A stretch of 64,000 bases of DNA from Ovis canadensis. Its lineage: Eukaryota > Chordata > Mammalia > Artiodactyla > Bovidae. The translations under genes were made by a program, and so were the position numbers. The notes under the pieces are model-generated. The model was not told where the DNA came from. It made no database searches and was given only the letters and a program-made list of their open reading frames with translations. Location of the stretch: the NCBI RefSeq assembly GCF_042477335.2, contig NC_091246.1, positions 14,071,001 through 14,135,000 on the forward strand, given 5' to 3'. This document shows positions 23,888-34,972 of the stretch, piece by piece. Every line of letters begins with the position of its first letter. Position 1 is the stretch's first letter.

Positions 23888-24013
23888 ATGAGCCAGGCCC
23901 CTGAATCTGTTCATCACCTCCACTGTATACTCATAAGGGATTTGATTTAGATCATACCTGAATGGTCTAGTGGTTTTCCCTTTCTTCAATTTAAATCTGA
24001 ATTTTGCAATAAG
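23888..24013 (-). mobile_element. BovB LINE, inverted 5' piece of a rearranged insertion
   Basis: Reverse complement matches the part of BovB seen at about 17796-17925 in this window (encodes RPFRYD). It meets a + strand BovB 3' end at 24014, which is the signature of a 5' inversion by twin priming. Confidence 0.85.
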
Positions 24014-24302
24014 CAGCTGAAATCTGAAATCCAATGAATATTCAGTGGAAGGACTGCGGCAAAAGCTGAGGTTCCAATACTTTGGCCAGCTGATACGAAG
24101 AGCTGACTCATTGGAAAAGATTCTGATGCTGGGAAAGATTGAAGGCAAAAAGAGAAGAGGCCAGCAGATGTTGAGATGGTTAACTAGCATCACCAACTCT
24201 GGACATGAATTTGAGCAAACTCCAGGAGATAGTGAAGGACAGGGAAGCCTGCAGTCCCTGGGATCGCAAAGGGTTAGACACGACTTAGTGACTGAACAAC
24301 CA
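24014..24302 (+). mobile_element. BovB LINE 3' end, sense piece of the same insertion
   Basis: BovB 3' end from the GAATATTCAGTGGAAGGACT segment to the tail at GTGACTGAAC. In consensus order it lies about 1.8 kb downstream of the inverted piece at 23888-24013. Confidence 0.88.
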
Positions 24303-24377
24303 CCAGACCCCTGAAGGGGCCCACATTTTGTGGGTCTTGATATACCAATTACCTTTGTAAGAGCTAGTTTTTAAAAA

Positions 24378-24650
24378 AGTTTTATTTGGTTTTGGCCACG
24401 CAGGGTCTTCGTTGCTGTACAGTCTTTTCTCTAGTTGCGGTGAGCAAGGGCTACTCTCTAGGTGCTGTGCTTGGGCTTCCCATTGCACTGGCCTCTCTTG
24501 TGGAGCACGGGCTTTAGAGCTTTGGCTCAGTAGTTCTGGCACATGGGCTTAGCTGCCCCGTGGCATGAAGGATCTTCCTGGACCAGGGATCGAACTCGTG
24601 TCCCCTGCCTTGGTTGGCAGATTCTTAGCCAATGGACCACCAACAAAATC
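24378..24650 (-). mobile_element. CHR-type SINE inside an L1
   Basis: Reverse strand from GGTTTTGGCCACGCAGGGTC to the degraded head CACCAACAAAATCCTG. Confidence 0.85.
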
Positions 24651-25434
24651 CTGTCAAAGTTTTACAGTTTTGGTTTTCCTGTTTAGGTCTTTGATCCATT
24701 TGGAGCTAATTTTGGTATACGGTGTAATGTTAAGGGTCCAAGTTCTCTCTCTTGCATGTAGATATTGAGTTTTCCCAGCACTATTTATTGAAAACACTGT
24801 CCTTTCCTACTTGAATGGTCTCGGCACCCTTGTTGATCAGAATTTGGAATCCAGCTCTGCAAGGCTTTATGGGTTACGCTCTTTTGTAGTACAGTGTGTG
24901 CCCCAGTTTTCTCGGAAGCAGTCTTTCTCTCTCTCCCAGACCCGGAAGGGACTGTCACAGGCCAGGCCTGGAGAGCCCCTTACATGCCTCCCTGGTCAAA
25001 TGAGAAAGCCTCGGGCATCACCCAAAGCCAGCCCTGCTCCCTGTGGCTGCCACACCAGCTGACCCAACCTGGCTCCAGGACTGCCCAGACCGGTTTCCAG
25101 GGTTTCTGTTCACTGAGAGCTGGTTCCCTGGCCACAGTGGTGGTGTTTTTTCACTCTCTCTTTCTCGCTGTATTTCTTCTCGAATTCCACCCCGTACCCC
25201 CACCTTTCTCTCTCTTCTCTCTCCCCTCCCAGTCCCTCCCTGGCTGCTACCAATCCCCAGGCCAAAGACCCAGGGTCCCTGACTTCATTTCCACTCCCAT
25301 GCCCAAGACTTCGGGCCCCTTTCCAGCCCTGGGCCCCCTGCCAGGCCAACCAGGCTGTGACCCAGAAGTTTCTATTTATTTAAGACACAAAATTATCAAT
25401 AATTACATGACCAGAAATGCTAGCAATAATACTT

Positions 25435-25625
25435 CACATTTATTGGGTGCTTCCCAGACATAGTTGACATACCGTGTCATTTATTCTGCACAATAGACCC
25501 GTGAGGTTGATACTATTATTATGTCCTGTTAACAGATGAGAAACTAAGGCGGGAGGGCTCAAATTCAGTGCCCAAGGTCACACTGCAAGTAAGTGGCACA
25601 GTCAGGATTAAAACACCACCTCCAA
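25435..25625 (-). mobile_element. MIR SINE
   Basis: TTTATTGGGTGCTTCCCAGA, ATACTATTATTATGTCC and CCAAGGTCACACTGCAAGTA in the order of a reverse MIR. Confidence 0.78.
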
Positions 25626-25706
25626 TAAACGCTTCTGGGCTGGACTGTCTGATACCCCTCCTGGTTGGTGCCCATGGCCATTTAATGAACATCTATGTGT
25701 GCCCGC

Positions 25707-25708
<2 letters not shown>

Positions 25709-25759
<51 letters not shown>
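25709..25759. repeat. (GT)25 microsatellite
   Basis: About 25 uninterrupted GT units, the longest simple repeat in the window. Confidence 0.95.
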
Positions 25760-25761
<2 letters not shown>

Positions 25762-26394
25762 TAAGACAGAGCAGTGATGGAGAGAGAGAAGAAGCAACCT
25801 TCCCAAGGCCAGGGGATGGTGGAGAGAGGTGGAATTAGGTCTCAGAATTAGTTTTCAAACTCCAAACTTTCCAATATCCCATGGGCATTGGTCCTTTTAT
25901 CAAGGGAGGAGAGCAGGTTGGGACAGAAAGCCAGTGACCAAGGTAGCTTGTAATGAAAGTTCTTGAGCACATCCCAGGACCCCTTGCCTGGAAGCCTCCC
26001 CCTTCCTCAGGCCTGGCTCTGTGCTCTGCCTCTGTCTTTCCCTCACCTCCTGGCTGGACCCCCTGATACTGCTTTCCTAGCAGGCTCAGGCCTGCCAGGG
26101 TCTGAAGAAACTCCCCCAACCAGGCCAGCACGGGGCAGGGAATGAAGAGATAAACAAGACATGTTTTCACCTTTGAAGCACTCCCCATCTGGAGGAGAGG
26201 GGGCTCGCCAGCCTGTAACCTAGGAGTCGAGTCCTCTGACACTCGCTTCTTTGGTCCCCGAAGCCCACCCATCACCACATCACACTGGGGTTCCTCCTGA
26301 TTACCTCTCAATTCTGTCCACTTTCTCCATTCTAATCCAAGCTGTCATCTATCTGTAACTACCAATGACTGCTAGCCCTTAGCACAGGGAGGCT

Positions 26395-27300
26395 GCCCAG
26401 TTTATGTGGCAGCGGGAGATGCAGATGGCACTGTAACATGACAGAGAAAAGGGGAATCCACCAGATCTCTTAGAGAGGGTCAGAAAGGGCTTTACTGAGG
26501 GGCCGATCGGGTTCTGAAGGTTGAATAAGAGTTTGCAGGTGGGAAGACATATTTGAGGGCCATAGGATTCACATGTAAAAATTTTTTTGGCTGCACTGGG
26601 TCTTCACTGTCTCCAGGTACATGGCCTTCTCTTGTTGTGGTGTGCAGGCTTCGTTGTCCCATGGCATGTGGGACCTTAGTTTCCTGATCTGGGACCAAAC
26701 CTGTGTCCCTGTACTGGAAGGTGGATTCTTAACCATTGGATCACCATTGAAGTCCCAGATTCACATATGCAATATTGAAGGTCATCTTAGGGTATGTGAA
26801 GAACGGCAGTAATTTAGAATTCATGATGGGGGTGGTGGTGAAGGGACAGTAGGGGCTGTGGGGGCAGGCAGGGCCGATGGACGCCTTTTCCCTATAGATT
26901 ATGAGGAGTCCCTTAAGGTCTCCAAGGGGGTGGGGGAGGGAGCTGAAAATTCATTCCGCCTCTCCAGCAAATATAGGCTGGCTAAAGATTTCTATGTGGA
27001 ATTTGTCCAGATAAGAAATACAGATGGCCCCAGGCCTCCGTCTAGGCGCCTGGAACTCTGTCATTTTCACCAGCGTCCCTTGTCATTAGCTTATTGAAAG
27101 ATCAGAAATAAGGAGATGACTCAGCCCATTGCCATTGCAGAATAGTCACTCTAGGGGCTGAGTAGGTAGTGGACTCGAGAGGGAGAGCCTTCAGGGGAGG
27201 CTGTGCAGTGGTCTGGGAGAGTCAGGTAATGGCAGTGGAAGAGTTGGGGTTGAGGGGTACCGACGTCAGGGGATGAAGGAGAATGAGGGCTGGAAGTTTC
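26395..27300 (+). mobile_element. L2 LINE remnants, interrupted by a CHR SINE
   Basis: Segments such as GGTCAGAAAGGGCTTTACTG and GAATAGTCACTCTAGGGGCT have the order of a sense L2. Edges are vague, and 26575-26757 is a later CHR insertion. Confidence 0.4.
26575..26757 (-). mobile_element. CHR-type SINE with target duplication
   Basis: Reverse strand. The 9-bp duplication GATTCACAT lies at 26566-26574 and 26758-26766. Confidence 0.9.
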
Positions 27301-28019
27301 TAGCCTAGATGCATTGGCAGAGAAAGGCCCTCCCTACCTCCCCTCCAAGGAAAGTCTCCTGGCCACATCTTCTCGGCTCTCCACCTTAAGAAGAGGGAAT
27401 ATTAATCTGATTGGTCAGATTCCAAGATGATGCTTGGGTCAGATTTACTTATGCATAGTGGGGTCACCAAGCATCAAAAAGTCAAACAGAATGTGACTCT
27501 CTTCCCTTCACCCACACCTTAATAAACTTGCCTTTGCTTCTGCAGGCAGCTACTAACCAGAAGGGAGAAACAGGCTCAAAACAAAGGAGGGCTGGGGAGA
27601 GGCCCTCTTTCAGACTGGGCCCTGGGCTCCATCCCAGCTTGATCAGAGAGCCCCGGGTGCTGGGCAGGCCCAGTAAAACAAAGCACAGCCTGAACCTCCT
27701 GCCATTGCCCTGGGTGCCTGTTTCCCTTGGGAATCTCTGGGGCAGAGTGGGGAGTGGCAGGGCAGGTCTGCAGTGGCTGCCATTTTAATATGCTCCAAAC
27801 CCTGCCTTTATTCTAACAGCTTAGTCCAAAGGGAGGGACAGGCTAGGGAAGAGGGTGGCAAAGGGAAGAGAGAGGGTGTTGTCTTAAGGTCAGAAACTGG
27901 CTCTAGGGAGTAAAGAGGAACAGGGGCCCCTCCCAGTGAGTCAGTGAGGGCAGGAAGCGCCAGGTTTCAGTTAGAGAGGGCACTGAGGGAAGGATGCAGG
28001 CCAGCCAAATAGCCCTGGG

Positions 28020-28250
28020 ATCAGGGGCTCCCATCCCAGTGTGTGGCTGCGTAACCTCAGTCCCACACTTCTCCAAGCCCTGGGTTCCCCAGCTGTGAAC
28101 CGAGGCTAAGAACACCACACAGCCAGGATTGTCTGGCAGGGTCATTAAATGCGGTCATGTCTGTGACAGCACTTAATAAGCCATAAACCTCTGCACAGCA
28201 TAAAGACGTGTTATTCTTTTTATTATTCCCTTGGGAATAAAAAGCAGGGT
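28020..28250 (+). mobile_element. MIR-type SINE remnant
   Basis: TGTGTGGCTGCGTAACCTCA, CAGCTGTGAACCGAGG and GGGTCATTAAATGCGGTCAT follow MIR order. Confidence 0.55.
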
Positions 28251-28429
28251 GCCTCTGATAAACATTTGTCAACTCTTAGCTCCACCCAGCTTCTCTCTAA
28301 TCAGCCTTCCCTCCAGCTTAAAAAAAACATGCATTTATTTCTTCCCTGCAAACATCCTCTATAGGCTTGTTCAATGATACTCCTTTACCCCTTCAATCTT
28401 TCCCTCTCCACATGCCTCTTCCTTTAAAT

Positions 28430-28716
28430 TTTTTTTTTTTTTTCAATTTTGGCTGTGCTGGGTCTTTCCCTCATTGCGGTGAACAGGGGCTACTCTTCCT
28501 CGTGGGGCGTGGGCTTCTCGCGGCGGTGGCTTCTCTTGTTGCAGAGCACAGGCTCTAGGCACTTGAGCTTCAGTAGCTGCAGCTCATGGGCTCAGCAGTC
28601 GCGGTGCACAGGCTTAGTGGCCCCGAGGCATGTGGAATCTTCCAGACCAGGAATCGAACCTGTGTCCCCTGCATTGGCAGGTGGATTCTTATCCACTGTG
28701 CCACCAGGGAAGCACA
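28430..28716 (-). mobile_element. CHR-type SINE, near full length
   Basis: T-run, then GGCTGTGCTGGGTCTTTCCC through AATCGAACCTGTGTCCCC to CCACCAGGGAAG. Confidence 0.88.
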
Positions 28717-29663
28717 CCTTTTTTCTCCTAATATGTAATGATCTCCCCAATATTAAAATTAGAGCCATTCCCCCCCAAATTTTCTTTGTCTCTTCGCCCT
28801 TTCTAGCAACTGCCATATTCCCTCCTTTTTTGAGCCTTATATTTTCACAGAATTTTGCAATTTATAAAGCCTTTTCTTTTTGCACCTGTGATCTATCTTG
28901 TCCTATTATTATTAAAACAAAACGAAACTCATTTAGCAGATGAGAAAGGATCAGCCGAGGACCCAGCAGTCCTCGTTCTTCCTTTGATACCTCACTGCCT
29001 GCCTTTGATACTAAGCCTTCAAGATGAGTGGCCTGGATCTACCATCTCCATCTCCCTGCATCCAGCATATACTCCATTCTCTGCTTCCACCGCTGGACTG
29101 CCTTCAAGGCCACAAAGGACAATGGCTCCTCCCAGCTGGTCCAGTTCAGAGGCCCCTCACAGACCTCACTCCTCTTAAACCTTCACTGGCATGCATCTGA
29201 CCCTCCCCACTACCTTCTCTTTCTTCAAATTCTCTTTCCTTGGCTTGAACTAGGGCTTGACATCTACAACAGAGAAGGAGGTGATGGAGAGGGTTCCTTT
29301 TGTGTCTGTGGTTCCTGTACCTTGGTTGTGTGATGTTAAGCCAAGTGGGTCATAGAACCCTCACTTTAGAAATCTGCTTTCACTGTGTGCTCTGAGCTGT
29401 GGAAGGATTTCAAAAGCACATCTTTACCACCATAGCAGCTCAGTTACCAAGGTCTTTCCCCCAAAGAACAAGTTACCTTGGTTTTGACCAACTTGGCAGA
29501 AGATGGGTTTTTGATTCGATGGCAAACAGGATCAAGTCATGACTTGACTGGGCCTGGGAAGGTTAATGTCAGAAGCCTGGGATGAGAAAAAGGGTCACTA
29601 CTTGGACCCAATAGGAGTGGATCAGGGACCACAGAAATGAACCCAGGTATAGGTGATGCCCTC

Positions 29664-29981
29664 TGATCAGTCCATTCTAAAGGAGATCAGTCCTGGGTGT
29701 TCTTTGGAAGGACTGACGCTAAAGTTGAAACTCCAATACTTTGGCCACCTTATGCAAAGAGTTGACTCATTGGAAAAGACTCTAATGCTGGGAGGGATTG
29801 GGGGCAGGAAGAGAAGGGAACGACAGAGGATGAGAAGGCTGGATGGCATCACTGACTCGATGGATGTGAATTTGAGTGAACTCCGGGAGTTGGTGATAGA
29901 CAGGGAGGCCTGGCATGCTGTGATTCATGGGGCTGCAAAGAGTCGGACACGACTGAGCAACTGAACTGAACTGAACTGAAT
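29664..29981 (+). mobile_element. BovB LINE 3' end
   Basis: Begins at CAGTCCATTCTAAAGG and ends with the repeated CTGAA tail. An in-frame coding remnant (29653-29964) is still open. Confidence 0.9.
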
Positions 29982-30013
29982 GGATGGGTGATGCGGTAGA
30001 GTGATGTCTAGTT

Positions 30014-30416
30014 CTGCACTGTCGGATATAATGACTTCTTATGTGGCTCAGTGGTAAAGAATCTGCCTGCCAATGCAGGAGACACAGGTTCCATCCCTGG
30101 GTTGAGAGATCCCCTGGAGAAGGAAATGGCAACCCACTCCAGTATTCTTGCCTGGGAAATCCCATGGATGGAGAAGCCTGGCGGGCTACAGTCCACACAC
30201 AAGAGTCAGACATGACTTAGTGACTAAACGAAAACAACAAATCAGGTTTACATTTAAATTAAAATGAAATAAAATTAAATATTTAGTTCCTTAGTCACAC
30301 TAGCTTCCTTGTAAGTGCTCCATAGTCACATGTTGCTAGGGGCTGCCATGTTGGACAGCGTAGATATATTAATAGAATGTTTCCATCATTGCAGAAAGTT
30401 CTATTGGACAGCACTG
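30014..30416. mobile_element. hAT-like non-autonomous DNA element split by Bov-tA
   Basis: Diverged terminal inverted repeats: CTGCACTGTCGGATATA at 30014-30030 and TTCTATTGGACAGCACTG at 30399-30416. A Bov-tA (30033-30240) interrupts it. No transposase. Confidence 0.6.
30033..30240 (+). mobile_element. Bov-tA SINE inside a hAT-like element
   Basis: TATGTGGCTCAGTGGTAAAG head and Bov-A tail ending TTAGTGACTAAACG. It splits the DNA element at 30014-30416. Confidence 0.9.
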
Positions 30417-31796
30417 ATTTTAGACCATTGGGTAGAAAAGAATCAAAGGTAAGCAGCTGGCTAAGAGAGGGTAAGAGACTGGGAAGCACATCAGGAATGT
30501 TAAATAATAAGTGGTTATATCTGAGATGAAGGCAGGGAGGCAACAAGGCTGGCAGGCACTATAAAAGTATTCCCTCCCCTTCCATTCTCTGTAGGCATCT
30601 CTAGCATCTGAATGTTGGGGCTATTACATCAGAGCCATGTGGGTCTCTCCAGAGTGGGATGCACATCCTTCAGGGAGGAAACGGGTCCTCAGATAGGATA
30701 CACATGCTAGGGTGGGCATCAGGGAAGCCAGACCACTCCTGTTTCTCTCCAAATGTTGATCTCTTGAGTCTAGACTCAGGGCTGGGCAATAGATGTTTGG
30801 AATGCAGATCTAGGGATTAGATGTTGAGAAGGAAGTCAGAAATATGATTTAGAGCAGGGGAAAAGGATTGGCTAAAAATATAAATTTGTATAAAAATATA
30901 AAGTTGTAGTCACCCAAAAGTCCTTTCATCTCTGCCACTTCTGAACCTAAAAATTTAGATGATTTATTAACTCTTCATTTATTTCTGTAAATTCAGTGAT
31001 GAGCATTGCTTTGCTAATTATTTGCTTGGAGATGAGTCCTTTAAAGAATGAACAAAGTGGGAGTTCCTATTCAAAATAATGCTTATGCCTCATGTTCAGG
31101 AAAGAGAACAAGTGAAGCCAAGGAACCTGGGACCTGGTTCATTCTATTTTGATTCACTTCTTAAACTGTAAATTCCAAGGAGTAGCTTCAGGCATGGCTG
31201 GATCCAGGTAGTCTAAAACTGAACTTTCACCAGAAAACTATGTGCCTTGGCTATGTTTCTCTCTGTGTTGTTGTCCCCAGAGAAAGAAAAAGGATGCAAG
31301 GCTGGCAGAAACCACAGCTGCCCACAACACAGTCTTTAATTAATGATAGCTATTATTGTGAAATCATAGCAGAAAGACTAAGCCAACATTTACAAACACT
31401 TGGAAGAGTGGGGAGGGTTTTGTGAGACGTAGTAACGTCTCAGTAAATGTTTATGGAAAAAAATTACAAGGGAATAAATAGGAGCACACATTCAAGTGTA
31501 ATCTTGTTCTATGGGAAAAGAAAAAGAGTCTGAGGGAATGAGGGCATAATTTTATTGAGCCTGGAAATGAGCCAGGAAACAAAGGCTAGAGATAAATGGC
31601 ACATTTCTGAGAGGAGTTTCTTGCTTAGAGACTGGGCTAAGGGCTGTTTAATTAACACGTAAAACTGCTATGGAGGAAGGGTCCATGTAAGGAACTCCCC
31701 AAGGTTTGCTGATGACGCAAAATTCTGGGAGTAGGGATGGGAAGGAAGCTGGGAGGTTCTCATGAACCTGAGGAGGGGGACAAAGAAGTGGTGCCT
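30417..31796. other. Unassigned intergenic sequence
   Basis: About 1.4 kb without a recognised repeat or gene. Confidence 0.35.
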
Positions 31797-31935
31797 GAAA
31801 GACTCTCCTCGCTCTCCAGTGGTTAAGACTCTGTGCTTCCACAGCAGGGGGCACAGGTTCCATCCTTGGTCAGGGAAATAAGATCCCATACGCCACTTAG
31901 TGTAGCCAAAAAGAAAACAAAATTAAAAAAGAAAC
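31797..31935 (+). mobile_element. CHR-type SINE with a CTCF-like motif
   Basis: Degraded head (CTCCAGTGGTTAAGACTCTG) and A-rich tail. ACAGCAGGGGGCAC at 31841-31854 matches the CTCF core with one mismatch. Confidence 0.84.
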
Positions 31936-31939
31936 CAGT

Positions 31940-32036
31940 GTTGCACACATGAAACTTATATGTTTTATATAAACTTTATATTGATTTATATAAACATATA
32001 AATCAATGGCACCTCAATAAAAATAAAATTTAAAAA
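31940..32036 (+). mobile_element. L1 3' terminal fragment
   Basis: AAATCAATGGCACCTCAATA with following AATAAA-rich tail resembles the end of mammalian L1s. Confidence 0.55.
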
Positions 32037-32324
32037 ACTGGTGGCTGATCTTTGATGATGAGAAGGTAAAGTGACTCTACGGGTCAGCTTCCAAAGTGCC
32101 GTGACACTGAGAAACTCAAGCTACTGCTTGCGGCCAAGGAAAGGACCTGGAATTTAAATGTAGACTCTTTCTTGAGAACTTCAGCTCAAGATGGTTCTAG
32201 ACAGGAACACAGGTAAAATACTAACTGATAGTTTGAGGACCAAAAGGCCCATAAAAGAGCAATGTGTTGGCAACCTAGAAACATGTGCATTTCTGGTCCA
32301 TTTTCATTGAGCATAGAGGTCTTC

Positions 32325-32550
32325 AGTTCAGTCACTAAGTCGTGTCCGACTCTTTATGACCCCATGGACCCGGCCTCTCTGTCCATCACCAACTTCTGGA
32401 GTTTACTTAAACATGTCCATTGAGTCGGTGATACCATCTGACCCTCTCATCCTCTGTTGTCCCCTTCTCCTCCTGCCTTCAATCTTCCCCAGCATCAGGG
32501 TCTTTTCAAATGAGTCAGTTCTTCACATCAGGTGGCCACAGTATTGTAGG
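32325..32550 (-). mobile_element. BovB LINE 3' end fragment
   Basis: Reverse-strand tail with TCAGTTCAGTCACTAAGTCG and the conserved block up to AGGTGGCCACAGTATTG. It is the last BovB before a stretch of about 20 kb with none. Confidence 0.88.
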
Positions 32551-32825
32551 CCTTCTCAGAGAAGGTCCGAGAAACGGCAATTAAAATTTCTGAAGGGCTG
32601 GTACAGGGCTTGGATAAGACGGAAGGAATTTTTATGGTCTAAAATGCCAAGATGAAGAAAGAGCGATCACTGAAATACACTGTGAACAGACAAAATGCAA
32701 CCTTACTATTCAAATGTGGAAATTCTGGGGAGGAAACTTGAGCAACGTGAAATTTAATCAAAGAAAGTCCTGAAACTCTGTTTCTCCTCTGTGTGGTGGA
32801 GAAAACAGTGCTTAAATCACTACTG

Positions 32826-32991
32826 CGGGGACTTCCCCGGTGGTCCAGTGGCTAAGACTCTGCACTCCCAATAGAGGGGAAGCAAGTTCAATCTCTGGTC
32901 AGGGAGCTAGATCCCATGTGCCACAATTAAAGATCCTGAGTGCTACAGCTAAGACTCAGCACAGCCAAATAAGCAAATATATATTTTTAAA
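32826..32991 (+). mobile_element. CHR-type SINE with target duplication
   Basis: GGGACTTCCCCGGTGGTCCA head. 12-bp duplication with one difference at 32814-32825 and 32992-33003. Confidence 0.9.
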
Positions 32992-33254
32992 AAATCACTA
33001 TTGTGATGAAGACTGAATGAGATCAGTTCTATCAGTGAGTTGACAGTGCCCAGGACAGAGGCGGTACAGGTAAAATGAATGCAATCTGGAGTCCCCGTGG
33101 GATTCTGAATGACATGGTACTGTCGGCAGCACTTGGGAGCTGGAGTCAGGAGAGGCGAGTATGAGCCTGGACTCGACTCCAACCTTCATTTTCTCTATTT
33201 CTAAAAGGCAAAGGCAATACCCACCCCACTGGCTACTATGACAATGAAATCTGA

Positions 33255-33420
33255 TCCTGCATTCATTCAACAAGCATTTATTGAATGCTGACTATTGGTC
33301 AGGGAGCAGGCTAGGTGCTGGGTGGGGTTACCGTGATGAATAAGAAAAAACTCCTGTCTTCATGGAGCTCAGCATTTAGTGGGAGAGAAGGACAGATGAT
33401 ACGTAGAAACGGAATGACAG
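33255..33420 (-). mobile_element. L2 3' region
   Basis: CATTCATTCAACAAGCATTT and CTTCATGGAGCTCAGCATTT match reverse L2. Confidence 0.7.
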
Positions 33421-33494
33421 TTCCTTTGAGAGGGATGGCACTATGACAGTGCCAAGACGCTTGGAAAAATGTAGTGCACCGAACTAACATGATT

Positions 33495-33985
33495 TAAGAC
33501 TGCACTTGTATGAGTCTCCTTATCACTGGAATAAATCACCATCACCTAAGTGGTTTAAAACACAAATGCATTCTCTTACAGTTCTGAAGGTCAGAAGTCA
33601 GAGTCAGATTTTACAGGCTGCAGTAAAAACCAAGGCTGTGTTCCTTCTAAAATACATGGGATAATTGTTCCGTGCCTCTTCCAGCTTCCAGCCTCTGCCT
33701 CCACTCCTTGACTCCTGGACACATCGAGCTGACTTCTGCTCCCACGGTCACATCTCTTTCTTTGTCCCCGACTCTCCTGTCTCCTTTTTACAAGGGCCTT
33801 TGTGATTATATTGGTGCTACCCAGATAACCCAGGATAACCTCCCTACCTCAAATTCCTGAATTTATAAGGAATACCTGTGAAGTCCCTTTTGCCATGTGC
33901 AGGAACATATTCAGGAGCAGGTTCTGGGGACTGAGAAGTGAATATCTTCAGAGGACCATTATTCAGTCTCCCAGAGCACTTCTGG
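33495..33985 (-). mobile_element. MaLR-like LTR
   Basis: AGTGGTTTAAAACACAAATG, CTTACAGTTCTGAAGGTCAG and GAGGACCATTATTCAGTCTC fit an old LTR in reverse orientation, akin to the one at 60325-60705 but of another subfamily. Confidence 0.6.
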
Positions 33986-34478
33986 GCTATAGAGTAGGAA
34001 ACGGGCTACCCTTGTAAACCGTAAGCAGACTGGGTCCCCTTTGAACACGTTTGCTGACAGTATTCTATTAAGTCTTGGGGGGAGAGGAGCAGAGTGGACA
34101 TTGGAAGGCTGATTGCAGGTGCACCCTCAGAATACACTGTCACCAGGTAGACCCCTGTGGAGTCATAAGAGAAACATCAGGCCACAGGGGAGGGTACTGG
34201 CTGCTGCCATTCAGGAGCTCTGAGACCTCAGGCAAGGATGTTACTTCTCTAAGCCCCAAACTCCACCTAAGTCAATGGGGGATAAACAGAATATCTAGAA
34301 AGGTTGGAATGAGGGTAATGAAAATACCATCCATGAAATCACCTAAGACAGTGCCTAATCCTCAGTAAATGTCGATTTTGGAATACCTCCTGAATTCATC
34401 CTTCTCTTTCTCTTTCCCCTTTGCTGTGGCCACTGCCTCTGTCCAGGTCTCTCAGAAACCATGCCACATGCCTCAGCC

Positions 34479-34680
34479 TGGCAGTGGTTAGGAGCAACAG
34501 CTTTAAATCCCAGCAAACGAGCCCCTATTTGAAATGAAATCTGGAGCAAGTCTCTTAAGCTCTCTAAGCTTCAATTTCCTCCTCCGTACAATGGGGATAA
34601 AACCATTTATGGAACCAGGCTGTCCTGAGGATTTAGTGAGATGATGAATGAGAAGGGCTTAGCACAGTGTCAGGCACACA
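34479..34680 (+). mobile_element. MIR SINE
   Basis: GCAGTGGTTAGGAGCAACAG, TTTCCTCCTCCGTACAATGG and CAGTGTCAGGCACACA follow sense MIR. Confidence 0.75.
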
Positions 34681-34924
34681 CAGAAGAAAAGCAGTGCTGT
34701 TCTCAAGAGGCCTGACCTTCCTTCAACCACACTGGACAACCCACTTCTCCTTGAACCAGTCCTTGAACCTGGGGAGCATTGTATACCTGAGGAGCATAGT
34801 TTATAAACATTTCCTCTGCCTCCAATATTCTCCGTGTATCCTCATAGACTACCTCCTAACGCGTCAGTTCTGCTCTGCTCCTCAGTAACTTCTTCAGCCT
34901 TCACTCTTATAAGTTGTGGCTATT

Positions 34925-34972
34925 TATGCGGGCCTCTGTGGATGGCAAAAAGACAGGACTGAGCGACTGAAC
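34925..34972 (+). mobile_element. Bov-A 3' tail remnant with CA-rich end
   Basis: Only the last part (AAAAAGACAGGACTGAGCGA) of a Bov-A/Bov-tA is left, followed by a short CA/CGCA run at 34972-34995. Confidence 0.65.

Larger units (their letters stand above)
23545..24367 (-). mobile_element. ERV-like solo LTR, split by a BovB
   Basis: On the reverse strand, 24367-24303 plus 23887-23545 read as one LTR: a TTTATAAAACTCACTC TATA-like segment, then GAATAAAGG (polyA-signal-like) and an end TTTGACA. The rearranged BovB at 23888-24302 separates the parts. No internal retroviral sequence or second LTR is seen, so it is a non-coding solo LTR. Family not identified. Confidence 0.5.
20000..24843 (-). 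mobile_element. Ancient L1 3' region, split into pieces by later insertions
   Basis: L1 sequence in reverse orientation is recognisable in order at 20000-20081, 20301-20680, 22989-23224, 23393-23544 and 24651-24843, for example GTTGAGCATCTTGCCATGTG, GTGGGTTGTCTTTTTACTCT and TTGATCCATTTGGAGCTAAT. Between the pieces are a Bov-tA, a Bov-A2, a BovB, two CHR SINEs, an ERV-like LTR and a rearranged BovB, each listed separately. Confidence 0.82.
24844..26394. other. Intergenic; pyrimidine-rich stretch, MIR and (GT)n
   Basis: 25140-25250 is strongly C/T-rich. No exon recognised. Frames at 24894-25463 and 25835-26311 look like composition effects. Confidence 0.4.
27301..29663. other. Intergenic; MIR and one CHR
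   Basis: 27301-28019 and 28717-29663 hold no repeat or gene I recognise, so they are candidates for conserved non-coding sequence. Confidence 0.35.
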
